Below, in pieces: positions 13,708 through 23,300 of a DNA stretch of 33,422 nucleotides. Source of the DNA: a virus; IMG/VR virus record IMGVR_UViG_3300009606_000349, positions 1 through 33,422 of that record; one strand, given 5' to 3'. The notes under the pieces were generated by a model. The model made no database searches, was not told the origin of the DNA, and saw only the letters and a list, made by a program, of their open reading frames with translations. A program made the translations under genes and the position numbers. How positions within the stretch are numbered: position 1 is the stretch's first letter; each line of letters begins with the position of its first letter.

Positions 13708-15924
13708 CTAGAGCTTAGCTTTAAGCTCGTCAATCTGTAACTGCTGGTCTTTAGCAACTTCAATTAATAACGCGACTAGTTTCTCATAACGTACTGCTTT
13801 AAATCCATCAGCTCTATCTACCACTATCTCAGGTAATACAGCTTGAATTTCTTGTGCTACAACACCGATGTCTTTACCTCGGTATGTATCTTGATTGTTA
13901 TTCCAATCAAATGTATAACCACCTATCGCTTTTAATTTATCAATAGGATTAGCGATTGCGGTTATATTATCTTTAAATCTTTTATCTGATGAAGCATATG
14001 CTACTATGTCTTGTGAACATTCTATAGGCACGCTAAAGAAAGCTTGGGTATCAGTTATTTTTGCTCTTGAGGTTCCGTCTACAGAAAATTCTAATTCATC
14101 TTGAACAGCAAATTCAAGTTTATGTGTCCCGGAAGTATTATAATATTTTATGTATCCGTAATTAGCAACACTATACCCTGTGTTATACTCACCGAAGTTT
14201 AAACCCATTCCTGTATTAGCACCGAAGCTAATATCAGCATTCATGGAGTTGGTTCCAGCTATGTTTAAGTAATTCTGTTCTACTTTAGTTGCAACTGCGT
14301 ATCCTTCATCTTGATGGTTACCCCAACCTGCTACTGTATCCCAATCATCTATATCTACTTGTGCGATACCAAAAGCTGGTGAAGCAGTAAATATTGGATC
14401 AGTTTCTGATGTAAGAGCACTACCTGCGTTTAAAGCATAAGATGCTGTAAGGGCGTTTGTAGCAAAAGAAGACGTAATAGCATAATCAGCGTCTACTGCA
14501 TTTTGTGCTCTTCTTGCTCCGTCTGCGTAAGATGCTGTAGTAGCATAGGAAGCTGATACTGAATTACCAATGGTTGTTCCAGATATTGTACCGTTAATAA
14601 CTAAGTCTTGTACTGTCGTTACTCTATTAACAGTTAAGTCTCTATTAACAGTTACTTTGTCTGTTAGTATGTCACCTTCTACGGTAAGATCATTTTTAAT
14701 TATACCGTTATTTGAAATGTATAATTCACTTCCTGATATATCTGCAGAGCTAATTATGTTGCCGGTAGAGGATAGAGTACCAGTAAAATCATGAGTATCG
14801 TCACTAGTATTACCAAATTTAGTTGATCCAGATTCAAATATTACTGATGAAGTAATGTACTCTGTGTTAAATTCTTGTGCTGTTATTGTACCGGTTACTG
14901 TTAAGTCTCCTTCTAATGTGTCTGTAGTATTCTTTAATCTACTGCTTTCTATTGAACTAGATAATGCTGTAATAGAATTATTAGTAGCAATACTAGAAGC
15001 TATTCTTGATGCCTTTTCTGTACCGTCTACTAAAGCAGTAGAGCTAGATAATGCTGTTATGCTTGCGTTAAGAGTTAAGTTTTGTTGAGCATCTGCAAGT
15101 TCTAGAGCTGTAACAATTTGGTCTCTTCTTGTATGAGCTGAGCTAGATAATGCTGTGATAGAATTATTAGTAGCAACAATAGAGGCTACTCTTGATGCTT
15201 TTTCATTAGCATCTACTAAAGCAGTTGATTGCGATAGTGCTGTTAGTCTTGCCTCTCTCTGATCATGAACCGAACCACTATAGTTATAGTAATCTGTAGT
15301 ATCGGTAATGCCAATTTGAATAGAGCTTGAAACTAAAGTTGGTTTATTACGTTGAGTATTAAAGTCTGTCTCTCCGTATATCTTAGTACCGTATAGGTCT
15401 CCGTCTGCTGTAATATTTTGAAATGCTAGGATAGTACCTGCTTGCATTCCTCCATCTGCTATAACATCATTGTTAGAAACTATATCTCTAGTTGCTCTAA
15501 TTGAACCAGTAAATATATGAGTATCGTCTAAAGAATCTCCAAATCTTGTAGATCCTGATTTATATAAAATAGAACTAGATACTAATGTTGTCTCAAACTG
15601 ATGAGCATATATTGTACCGTCTAGATATATATTTCCTTTTTGGAATGTACTAGCAGAAATAAATAATTCTTGGTCCCACCATTTGTAGTTAAAGCTACTT
15701 ACACCTTCCCAATTTCCTTGGTCATCTTTCTTTAACTGTACATTACCTATTTGTCCTCCTGCTTTAGGAAGTTCAATTGCTATTGTGTTGTCGTTAGAAG
15801 AAGATTTAAATAGAGATAAGGTAGTATTAGATACAGAACCACTTAGTACAAACTCACTAAAGTTCTGATCTATTTCAGCATGTGTTAATGCTTGTCCTTT
15901 CGCTCCTCTAAACGTTACTGCCAT
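13708..15924 (-). CDS. long tail fibre protein with S74 intramolecular chaperone
   Basis: A 738-residue fibre. The N-terminus MAVTFRGAKGQALTHAEIDQ with NF nearby matches the start of the neighbouring fibre, probably a shared attachment or leader region. The middle is rich in Ser, Thr, Ala and Asn, with repeated blocks (ALVDxxEKASRxAS and ITALSSS twice; ESGSTKFGNTSDDTHDFTG against KSGSTRFGDSLDDTHIFTG), typical of trimeric fibres. Residues 646-738 are a peptidase-S74 chaperone: SDKRFKDNI marks the self-cleavage site before Ser646, followed by GKDIGVVAQEIQAVLPEIV and a C-terminal coiled coil. Such domains guide trimer folding and are then released. It probably binds the host receptor. It lies 1 base after the shorter fibre gene. 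Confidence 0.93.
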   Translation of the reverse strand: MAVTFRGAKGQALTHAEIDQNFSEFVLSGSVSNTTLSLFKSSSNDNTIAIELPKAGGQIGNVQLKKDDQGNWEGVSSFNYKWWDQELFISASTFQKGNIYLDGTIYAHQFETTLVSSSILYKSGSTRFGDSLDDTHIFTGSIRATRDIVSNNDVIADGGMQAGTILAFQNITADGDLYGTKIYGETDFNTQRNKPTLVSSSIQIGITDTTDYYNYSGSVHDQREARLTALSQSTALVDANEKASRVASIVATNNSITALSSSAHTRRDQIVTALELADAQQNLTLNASITALSSSTALVDGTEKASRIASSIATNNSITALSSSIESSRLKNTTDTLEGDLTVTGTITAQEFNTEYITSSVIFESGSTKFGNTSDDTHDFTGTLSSTGNIISSADISGSELYISNNGIIKNDLTVEGDILTDKVTVNRDLTVNRVTTVQDLVINGTISGTTIGNSVSASYATTASYADGARRAQNAVDADYAITSSFATNALTASYALNAGSALTSETDPIFTASPAFGIAQVDIDDWDTVAGWGNHQDEGYAVATKVEQNYLNIAGTNSMNADISFGANTGMGLNFGEYNTGYSVANYGYIKYYNTSGTHKLEFAVQDELEFSVDGTSRAKITDTQAFFSVPIECSQDIVAYASSDKRFKDNITAIANPIDKLKAIGGYTFDWNNNQDTYRGKDIGVVAQEIQAVLPEIVVDRADGFKAVRYEKLVALLIEVAKDQQLQIDELKAKL
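14954..15060 (-). repeat. direct repeat copy within the fibre gene (copy B)
   Basis: About 105 bases that closely match 15140-15244 by eye, both encoding a block ALVDxxEKASRxASxxATNNSITALSSS. The copies are in frame and differ at scattered positions, so this is an old internal duplication of a fibre segment rather than a recent one. Confidence 0.7.
15140..15244 (-). repeat. direct repeat copy within the fibre gene (copy A)
   Basis: The partner of 14954-15060. The shared core on the plus strand starts GAGCTAGATAATGCTGTGAT and is nearly identical in the other copy. The spacing between copies is about 80 bases, coding for a helical linker with QQNLTLNASITALSSS. Confidence 0.7.
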
Positions 15925-15925
15925 C

Positions 15926-16582
15926 TTATTTATTTTCTATTGCAGATAATCTCTGCTCTAAGTCTTTTATAATGCTGTTTTGCTCGTTTACTGAACTTAT
16001 AAGCAATCCAACTAAGCCATTGTAGTCTACACTAAGATAGCCATTATTATCTTCATTGACAACTTCTGGTACAGCTTTTCTTACATCTTGGGCTATTACT
16101 CCTAATTTGTTTCCAGGTATACCTTTCAATTTATAAATAGTTCCGTCAATCAAATCTAGCCTACCTAATGCATTATCTATAGGAGATATATCTTCTTTTA
16201 AGTTCCTATCTGATGATTGTAGTATAGTACCGGTTGCTTTAATGTCTCCAGTGACTGTTAATTGGTAAGTTAAGTCAGGAGTATCTGTTCCTGCATTAAT
16301 AGCTACTCTTCCTGCTTCATCTACTAATAGACCTTCTCTTGTTGTTATTCCTGAAGAACCTGTAAAGTAAGCTATTCTTCCTTCTTGACCTACGTCTTGT
16401 AGACCTCTTATTAAACTAATTTCTATTGAACCGCTATTAACTGGCACTTGAGAACTTGAAGGATAATAAAGTGTGAAAGTATTTCCGTCTGCGGATGCAG
16501 ATGTAAAGTAAGCACCAAAGTTATTGTCTACTTCACTGTAGGTTAATGCTTGTCCTTTATCTGCTCTAAAATTTATTGCCAT
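15926..16582 (-). CDS. short tail fibre protein with S74 intramolecular chaperone
   Basis: A 218-residue fibre paralogue. The start MAINFRADKGQALTYSEVDN parallels MAVTFRGAKGQALTHAEIDQ of the next gene. A short beta-rich middle (FTLYYPSSSQVPVNSGSIEI) leads straight to a complete S74 chaperone domain at 124-218: SDRNLKEDI with cleavage expected before Ser124, NKLGVIAQDVRKAVPEVV, and a final coiled coil SVNEQNSIIKDLEQRLSAIE. After release of the chaperone only about 123 residues would remain, so it is a very short fibre or a cap. It is 1 base after the gene upstream. Confidence 0.92.
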   Translation of the reverse strand: MAINFRADKGQALTYSEVDNNFGAYFTSASADGNTFTLYYPSSSQVPVNSGSIEISLIRGLQDVGQEGRIAYFTGSSGITTREGLLVDEAGRVAINAGTDTPDLTYQLTVTGDIKATGTILQSSDRNLKEDISPIDNALGRLDLIDGTIYKLKGIPGNKLGVIAQDVRKAVPEVVNEDNNGYLSVDYNGLVGLLISSVNEQNSIIKDLEQRLSAIENK

Positions 16583-16583
16583 T

Positions 16584-17615
16584 TTATATATCTAATTTTA
16601 CTACAAATGTCATATCTACGTTATGTGACTTTGGTATTGGTCTGTTAGTTTTAGCTACTGCAATCAAATCATTAGCTTCATTATACAGTCCTACTGTTGT
16701 AATATAAGGTTTAAATTCGTCTCCTAAAAGATTTTCCTTAATATTTTTAAACGAACCAGTCACAGCTGTGCGATTATAGGTATGATTTAATTCATATTCT
16801 TTAACTGTACAGTGTATATTATATGTATAAATAGGTAGTTTTGAAATCCAGGATACATTTATTCTAGCATAAGTAGAATAGTATCTTGCCAATATAGGGT
16901 CAGTAATTATAATTTGACCTTGATTATATATAATATCTCCAACTACTCTTTCTGTTCTTGTATAAGGGTCTGTTGATCCCGAAACTAATATCCTTCCGTC
17001 ACCATCGTCAATTAACTCTATTCTTTGCTGACTAAAGTTACTTTGAGTAACAAATTGTTCTGCTGATTCGTCTATATAATCTCCTTCATCCTCTAAATAG
17101 TCATCTTTATCTAGTGGTTGAGAACCGTACCACCAGTTAACTCTTTCAATATAATCTTGAATATATATACCGTCTGAGGCATATCCGTCAACTACATAAG
17201 CGTCATCTACTGTTAATTCTGGTTCAAGTCTAAGTGATAGAGGTTTAATACCTATTCCGTATACTTCTTTAGGTATAGATATAACTGCTACTTCTTCTGC
17301 TATTGCTCTAGAACCTGTCTGAGTTAATGTAGAGGTAACTGAGATATCATGACTACCTGAAAATATTGGGTAGTCTGTTAATGAACCTACTGTGTTTCCA
17401 TAGTAGTTGTGCTTTACACTATCGTAATTTAGCTTTTGATGGCGGTTATTGAGAAGGTCTAATGGGTAGGGATATCCTGGTGTAGACCCAGAAAACCCTC
17501 TCATAACTTCTATTCCATAGTCAGATATATCACTACCTGATGCTACCCAATTCTTGTAGGAAAGGTAATCAGATACATATAGATCTTGCTTAGATAGTTT
17601 TTTGTATGCACTCAT
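16584..17615 (-). CDS. virion structural protein, paralogue of the next gene upstream
   Basis: A 343-residue protein with no signal or membrane segment, rich in Tyr, Ser, Asp and Ile and beta-like throughout. It starts MSAYKKLSKQDLYVSDYLSY and has an acidic stretch DKDDYLEDEGDYIDESAEQF. The C-terminal 48 residues (YITTVGLYNEANDLIAVAKT, then NRPIPKS and VVKLDI) match the end of the gene upstream (FITAVGLYNDNNDLLAVAKL, SRPLLKD, RIKLDY), which suggests a common docking or oligomerisation domain. Position between baseplate genes and fibres suggests a fibre-connecting or distal baseplate protein. I recognise the C-terminal motif as recurrent in such phages but cannot give a precise role. Confidence 0.85.
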   Translation of the reverse strand: MSAYKKLSKQDLYVSDYLSYKNWVASGSDISDYGIEVMRGFSGSTPGYPYPLDLLNNRHQKLNYDSVKHNYYGNTVGSLTDYPIFSGSHDISVTSTLTQTGSRAIAEEVAVISIPKEVYGIGIKPLSLRLEPELTVDDAYVVDGYASDGIYIQDYIERVNWWYGSQPLDKDDYLEDEGDYIDESAEQFVTQSNFSQQRIELIDDGDGRILVSGSTDPYTRTERVVGDIIYNQGQIIITDPILARYYSTYARINVSWISKLPIYTYNIHCTVKEYELNHTYNRTAVTGSFKNIKENLLGDEFKPYITTVGLYNEANDLIAVAKTNRPIPKSHNVDMTFVVKLDI

Positions 17616-17618
17616 TCA

Positions 17619-18644
17619 TTAATAATCAAGCTTAATTCTTACCAAAGTTTCTTTTGTGAAATCTTTAAGTAATGGTCTTGATAGTTTGGCTACAGCAAGT
17701 AGGTCATTATTATCGTTGTATAGTCCGACTGCTGTGATAAATGATTGAGGTGAATCAATCATTACGTCATGCCTTAGTTCACCAGAACCTGTAATTAAGG
17801 AAGGGTTAGTAGAATAGTTGAACTCTCCGTTTCTTGCTCTAACAAATACAAAGTTAGATGAGATAGTTTCTTCTGATTGTAATCTTATACTTCCTGAATG
17901 TCTTAGGAAGTCAAATACTTTACGTTGGTTAAGACCAGCAGATTGACCTGCTCTATCTGTGTTTAATTGTATACCTCCGTTAGCTACTGTTTCGTCTAAT
18001 GCTGTTCCGTTAAGTAATACTACTCCAATATCTGGAAGTAGTTTACCGTACGATCCTGATGCTTTTGTATAGCCTGTTTCTGATATAGACTTATTAACTC
18101 CGGTTTGTACTGAACCGGATACTAAATCATAAACACGTCCTGCATCTGTAAATGTTGTTGTAGATAAAACTGAACTGTTATCTATTACAGTAAGTCTATT
18201 AGCACTTCCTGATTCTTGTAATGATAGTTCAAATGAACCAGGTAAAAGTTTTTCTCTGTATCTTGCTCTATCTATTGCTAATACATAAAAGTGATCTGAG
18301 GATACTCCTCCGAAATTAAAATTACTTTCTTCATCTCCTAATACTACATTTCTAAATTGTCCATATATAGTAGATGATGGAGAGTAACCAGGTACTCCGT
18401 TATTATAATCTAATGATCCTCCTCCTTGTTTGTCTGCATATGCAATAGAGAATTGTACTCTTGCCTCATTAGTAACAGCTTCTGCTTGATATATATCGTA
18501 ATAATAATCTGCTGAAGTTCCACCAATTTGAGTAGAGGAAGTAAAAAATGTATTAAGTGTTGTTGCGTCCCCTGTCCATAGAGGTGTAGTTACTGACTCT
18601 GCACTAACTACTATATCTTCTGTATCGAATCTTTTAAATGACAT
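17619..18644 (-). CDS. virion structural protein with shared GLYNDNNDLLAVAKL C-terminus
   Basis: A 341-residue protein. It starts MSFKRFDTEDIVVSAESVTT. The body contains SADYYYDIYQAEAVTNEARV, YADKQGGGSLDYNNG, and DHFYVLAIDRARYREKLLPG, a Tyr-rich segment that looks like a conserved structural core. The C-terminal FITAVGLYNDNNDLLAVAKL and SRPLLKDFTKETLVRIKLDY are shared with the following gene, while their N-terminal parts differ. It has no catalytic motifs. It lies in a packed run of virion genes (3-base gaps on both sides), so a baseplate or fibre-adaptor role is likely. Confidence 0.85.
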   Translation of the reverse strand: MSFKRFDTEDIVVSAESVTTPLWTGDATTLNTFFTSSTQIGGTSADYYYDIYQAEAVTNEARVQFSIAYADKQGGGSLDYNNGVPGYSPSSTIYGQFRNVVLGDEESNFNFGGVSSDHFYVLAIDRARYREKLLPGSFELSLQESGSANRLTVIDNSSVLSTTTFTDAGRVYDLVSGSVQTGVNKSISETGYTKASGSYGKLLPDIGVVLLNGTALDETVANGGIQLNTDRAGQSAGLNQRKVFDFLRHSGSIRLQSEETISSNFVFVRARNGEFNYSTNPSLITGSGELRHDVMIDSPQSFITAVGLYNDNNDLLAVAKLSRPLLKDFTKETLVRIKLDY

Positions 18645-18646
18645 AA

Positions 18647-19303
18647 TTAGCTAGTTTTAGTAATGGTTACTGGAATTGTTAATCTTGCTCCGGAACCTCT
18701 ACCTATTACAGTAACTGTTGTCTGTAATTGTTGTCTATCTCCAAATAAAGTATTAACAGATGTTGCAGTTAAATTTACTGCTGTTCCTATTACAGTTTTG
18801 GAAACATTAGTTCCAACTGTTGAAACACTATTTAATCTTTCTGCATCTTCTGTGTTAATACCTACACCTTGGAAAGAGTTAAGAACTCTTACATCGGCAA
18901 TTGTAGCAGTATATCCTTCTGTTTCGAAGATTGAAGTTGCACCTAAATAGTTTAATGTTTGAGGAGTTAAAGCTAGAGAAGCTCCTTGTTTTAAAGTAAT
19001 AGAACTATACCCAATATCAAGTACAGGTAGTTTAGAAGTACCTCTTGGTAATGTAGTAAGTTTATATTTCATAATTTGTGTCTCATCAGGAAAAGCTTCC
19101 AATAGTGGCATGTTTTCAATTGCCTCTCCATAGAGTGCAGAACCTGAGGGATGTTGTGGATTGTATAAGGTGTAATCAATCTCGTCATCTGCTAATGCAA
19201 ATTGAGTGATTTTAAAAGAACCGTCCCCTCTAGCTAACAGCTCTCTTCCTTTTTTTGTTAAGATAGCATCCACAGTTACTATCGAATTATCTAAATATCC
19301 CAT
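18647..19303 (-). CDS. virion structural protein (MGYLDNSIVTVDAILTKKGR family)
   Basis: A 218-residue protein. The N-terminal 100 residues (MGYLDNSIVTVDAILTKKGR, ELLARGDGSFKITQFALADD, EIDYTLYNPQHPSGSALYGE) look like the conserved part of a phage structural family that I recall without a known function. The C-terminal part is beta-rich and Thr/Val-rich (VSKTVIGTAVNLTATSVNTL and GSGARLTIPVTITKTS), possibly an Ig-like domain. A 44-base gap with an ATATAAATAT stretch separates it from the gene upstream, so a separate promoter is possible. Confidence 0.82.
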   Translation of the reverse strand: MGYLDNSIVTVDAILTKKGRELLARGDGSFKITQFALADDEIDYTLYNPQHPSGSALYGEAIENMPLLEAFPDETQIMKYKLTTLPRGTSKLPVLDIGYSSITLKQGASLALTPQTLNYLGATSIFETEGYTATIADVRVLNSFQGVGINTEDAERLNSVSTVGTNVSKTVIGTAVNLTATSVNTLFGDRQQLQTTVTVIGRGSGARLTIPVTITKTS

Positions 19304-19347
19304 TTGTTTATTTGTGTTTTATATAAATATGTGTTAATTAAAGTTTC

Positions 19348-20325
19348 TTAGTTTCTTTTATTTGTACCTCCAACTTGTCCTGATTCTGAAAGTGTATATA
19401 TGACATCGTCTTCAATACCGTATACTTTTTGATTTGTAATTCTATTCATACTGTTCCCTTCAGAAGAAAAGAGAAAGTTACCTGCTACAGGGAAGTTAGG
19501 ATAAACTAATTCAGAACCTGTTGTAGTTAAGGTTGTGTTGAAAAATACATCTATCGTTTTTCTTTCTGCTATTTCTCTTATTGTATCATCTGGTGCATCT
19601 GTTGAATGGATACTACCTTGAAAGGATCTAAATCCAAGTGCGGGTTCATTACCTGTAATTCCGGTTGCTAAAACAGCATCGGTAAATTTCTGTTTATTAT
19701 ATTGAGTTACTGTTCTGGCGTTTGTTTCTTTAGTACCGGTATACTTAGCATTTATACTCCCTACTTTAGTATACGAACAATTCTGTAATTGTGCTTCTTC
19801 TGCTTGTTCTTGAAGTATTGCTGTTAAGTTAGTAGGGTTATTTTGGCTGGCAAATCTATCTACTACCTGAGCTATTGCGTTTACTTTACTAGTTTCTGAG
19901 TTATTAATAAGAGGATTGTAGTCGCTATTATTAAATGATGATTGTACGTATGGTACAAATACAAAAGCAGAACCAGATACTAAAGGCTCTCCACCTGGGC
20001 CAACTCCAGTTGGGTAATTATCAGTAAGAATCGGTTGAACTAAGTAATAGAAGTATCCGTTTTGTTTACGTTTACCTGTTATATCTACCGATACTTGCTC
20101 ATTACCAAAGTCAAATCTAAGTGACTGTACCTCTCTTAATGCTGGTCCAATAGGTACTCCGTTTTTAGAAGTATCAGGAATGCTTATACCTAAAACTGTA
20201 TAAGGAGGTATTGCTTCTCCTTGAGTATTAGAACCTGTATAGGATACACTACTGCTTAATAGAAGATTAACTCTTCCATTTCCGTACTTTTGTGGGGCTG
20301 TTTCTATAAACTGTTCTCTAGTCAT
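19348..20325 (-). CDS. tail or baseplate structural protein of unknown role
   Basis: A 325-residue protein. It begins MTREQFIETAPQKYGNGRVN and has beta-rich, Gly/Pro-containing stretches (GEAIPPYTVLGISIPDTSKN and GKRKQNGYFYYLVQPILTDN). A helical acidic segment AILQEQAEEAQLQNC is followed by a run that reads like a long-chain beta structure and ends SESGQVGGTNKRN. No enzyme motif or membrane segment is seen. It abuts the 1037-residue gene with no gap, so the two are almost certainly co-translated and probably assemble together. Confidence 0.83.
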   Translation of the reverse strand: MTREQFIETAPQKYGNGRVNLLLSSSVSYTGSNTQGEAIPPYTVLGISIPDTSKNGVPIGPALREVQSLRFDFGNEQVSVDITGKRKQNGYFYYLVQPILTDNYPTGVGPGGEPLVSGSAFVFVPYVQSSFNNSDYNPLINNSETSKVNAIAQVVDRFASQNNPTNLTAILQEQAEEAQLQNCSYTKVGSINAKYTGTKETNARTVTQYNKQKFTDAVLATGITGNEPALGFRSFQGSIHSTDAPDDTIREIAERKTIDVFFNTTLTTTGSELVYPNFPVAGNFLFSSEGNSMNRITNQKVYGIEDDVIYTLSESGQVGGTNKRN

Positions 20326-23300
20326 TTATATAAATTTTGCAGTATATCTATATCCGTAGGTATCTTCGGTGTTATTATAAATAGTTAACCTATTGCTAGT
20401 TGTGACTAGGGTGTCATCTTGGTCAAACCAACCTACAAACCCTCCGTAGTATCCATATACCCCTGTTGCTTCTACAACTACATATTCATATTCGTTAAAC
20501 TCATGTATATAGTCAAAACTAGTAACATCTGTATACTGTGCCATATCATCCTCTATTTCACGGCGGATGATTTGTTCCCAATTTCTCATCTCATTTGCAT
20601 GCTTTTCTGCTAGGTCTTCTGAGTTTCCTACTTCATCTACTTCTTCCCACCATTCAGCAGTACCTGTTCTAGGAGCTAGAGGAGGTATTGTCCAATAATC
20701 TCTAACAACTGCAGGAGGATAAATTAATGAAACAGTTCCGTTACCTGTTCCTCCAGTTGCAAATCCATAGAATTCTCCTTCATAATGAGCGTTAAGGCTA
20801 ATAAGACAAGCAGGAGGAAGCGGTAGAGATAAGTTAAAAACGGTTATATCAAAAGTTAAATCTGGTTGAACTAATGCTAAGTAGGGATTTAATTTACCTA
20901 ATTCTCCATCTGTAGTAACTACAAAAGAACCGCTTAACTCTCCATTGTATTGTGGCTCCTCAGCAGTTATATTATACTCTGCTAAACCTGTAGGAGTACC
21001 AATCGTTCTATTGTAGTTAGTAGTATAATCATAGCTAGAAGATAGATCATATGCACCAGCTGATGATCCAGTGGCAGACCCTATTTTAATAGATCCTGTT
21101 TCGATAGATTCTATTACTCCTACTTCTACTTGTTTTATTTTATTTCTAGATAGTTTATGACCTTTTATTATAATACCTGTATCTACTTTTGTTCTTGCAG
21201 GTACAAAGTCTTTAATAATTTTAAATAAAGAACTATCAAAAAAGTTTAAAAGTCTTACAAAAGCTTTAGGGTGACGAGAATATTCTAATCTATGTTGCCA
21301 TTCCCAATCTGCTTTTTCCCAATCTTTTTGTATATCTTCCCAAAAGTATCCGCTATTAACGATATCTTCAGCTAATTTCTTTAATGGTGGATAGTTTCTT
21401 TCGTATCTAGTTCTTGGATCACCTATGTAGTCATCTAAGTCAAAACTTCCACTTTCATTTAACTTTCCTGTCTTAAGGTCTATAAAGTCATCTGTACCTC
21501 TAGAAATATTAAACCCTACCTCTACATGATGTAAGTCATCTGTATATGTTTTATCTGGTCTAACAATAGATACAAATTTAGATAGTGTACTACCGGTAAC
21601 TATACTACCTGTATTATCTGTTCTTATTTTAAGTTCTGAACTAGATGTTGTATAGCTTTCAGGGCCGAAGTATTGCGTTTCACTTAAGTTTACTCCTCCA
21701 AATGTTTTTATACTTAATATTTCTGGTGTAATACCAAAGCAGTTAATTAAGGCTCTAAGACCTCTTTCTGTACCTTTAGTTTTTATTAAGTAAGGTAAAT
21801 TATGATATATTCTTTTATGAATCTCTTTTTCATAATCTAGTTTAGCTATAGGCTGTAAATGTTCTAAAGCTGTACTACCACTATTATATGATGCAGAAGT
21901 TGCAACAGACATTGTAGTAATAATCTCGCTTCCAGTTTCAGGTGTTTCACCGATAAAAGAAGCAAATATATTATCCATATTCATATTTGAAGAATATAGA
22001 TTTACACCAAAAGATTCTACTGCTGATCTAACTAAATCTTTAGATACCCCAAATTTTAATCTATTATCAGCATCGTACTTATCTGATACTGCTTTAAAGT
22101 ATACCCACATATTATCAAAATGCTGTCCAATCATATGAATGAACATAAGGTAAGCTTCATTGTTTTTGTCCTCTCTAATGAAGGTTGGAATAGTATTTGT
22201 TAATATATCAAAGTTAGATACATCGTAATTATTAGCTTCAGCAACCTTTCTATTAAACCAAGTTTCTGCTTGTAGAGTATCACTTACAATGTTTAAATGT
22301 GGTTTCTTAGTTGTTGATTTAGGCCAAGCATGACTACCGCTTTCAAAGTATAAGAACCTATCATAGTGGTCAAAATTAGTTACTATACCTTTAATAAGGG
22401 TATCATAATGTTCTATACTGCCTGAAGCACCTGCTGCATATGTTGAGCCTGGAGTTTGACTTCTTAGAACTTTTAATTGTTCATAAGATTCTATTAACTC
22501 TAATTTATATTTAAAGTTTCTTAGTCTTTCTTCTGCTGAAGAGAAATTTATAAAATCTGAGAAGTCAGTATGGTCTATAGTAATTTGAGCACTCTTTTCG
22601 TTAAAAAGTGAATAGAGTTCGAAGTAAGAGTTTTCTACTGGGTAACTAAATAATTCGTTATAATTAAGAAACTCAGTTGGATTACTGTCCATTTCTGGTA
22701 GCTCTAGATTAAAGTTAGGTCCTTTTAAATAAGGAACTTTAACTACTTCATCTATTAATGAACTTCTAACTTCAAATAGTTGATCATCTGATACTATTTC
22801 GTTTACTGTAAATGTATCCTTAACAGAAACACTACCCGGTAAAGGTTCATAACTCTTTAAGAATATAGCTATACCTTGTGGAAGTTTCTCTACTCCTAAA
22901 TTTAAACCAAGTACTGATGTATTTTCACCAAATTGTATTTTAAATTCTGAGAAGTAACTAGAGGCTTTTAATTCTGCTATAATTTTATTAGCATACTCTT
23001 CTACTTTAGCATCAGGTATATTAGAAGCTAAAGCTCTAAATTCTGTTCTATCAGAGGAGATAGACTCAATAAAGAATTGACCTCCAAATTGACTTTCAGA
23101 AAATAAGTTATTAGTAAAGGAATATAGTAATCTAACATCTCCTCCTTGGAAACCATACTTATCTATATCTCTTTCTATATCTATAGTTAGTGTACTAGCA
23201 CCAGATTCACCTGCAGACTGAGCATTACCAAGTAGAGAGTAGTCTTTGAAATACTCTTCTGATGTAATTAAATCCCCTTCTAGGTTTGTTATATCTAATC

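Noticed and set aside
13711-13728. Perfect 7-bp hairpin GAGCTTA-GCTT-TAAGCTC at the end of the long fibre gene, considered as a terminator
   Set aside because: It lies wholly within the ELKAKL codons before the stop and has no T-run after it on the coding strand, so it is not a typical terminator.
14400-15300. Repeats in the fibre gene considered as a CRISPR array
   Set aside because: The repeats are long, imperfect, in frame and code for fibre blocks; there are no regular short repeats with unique spacers.
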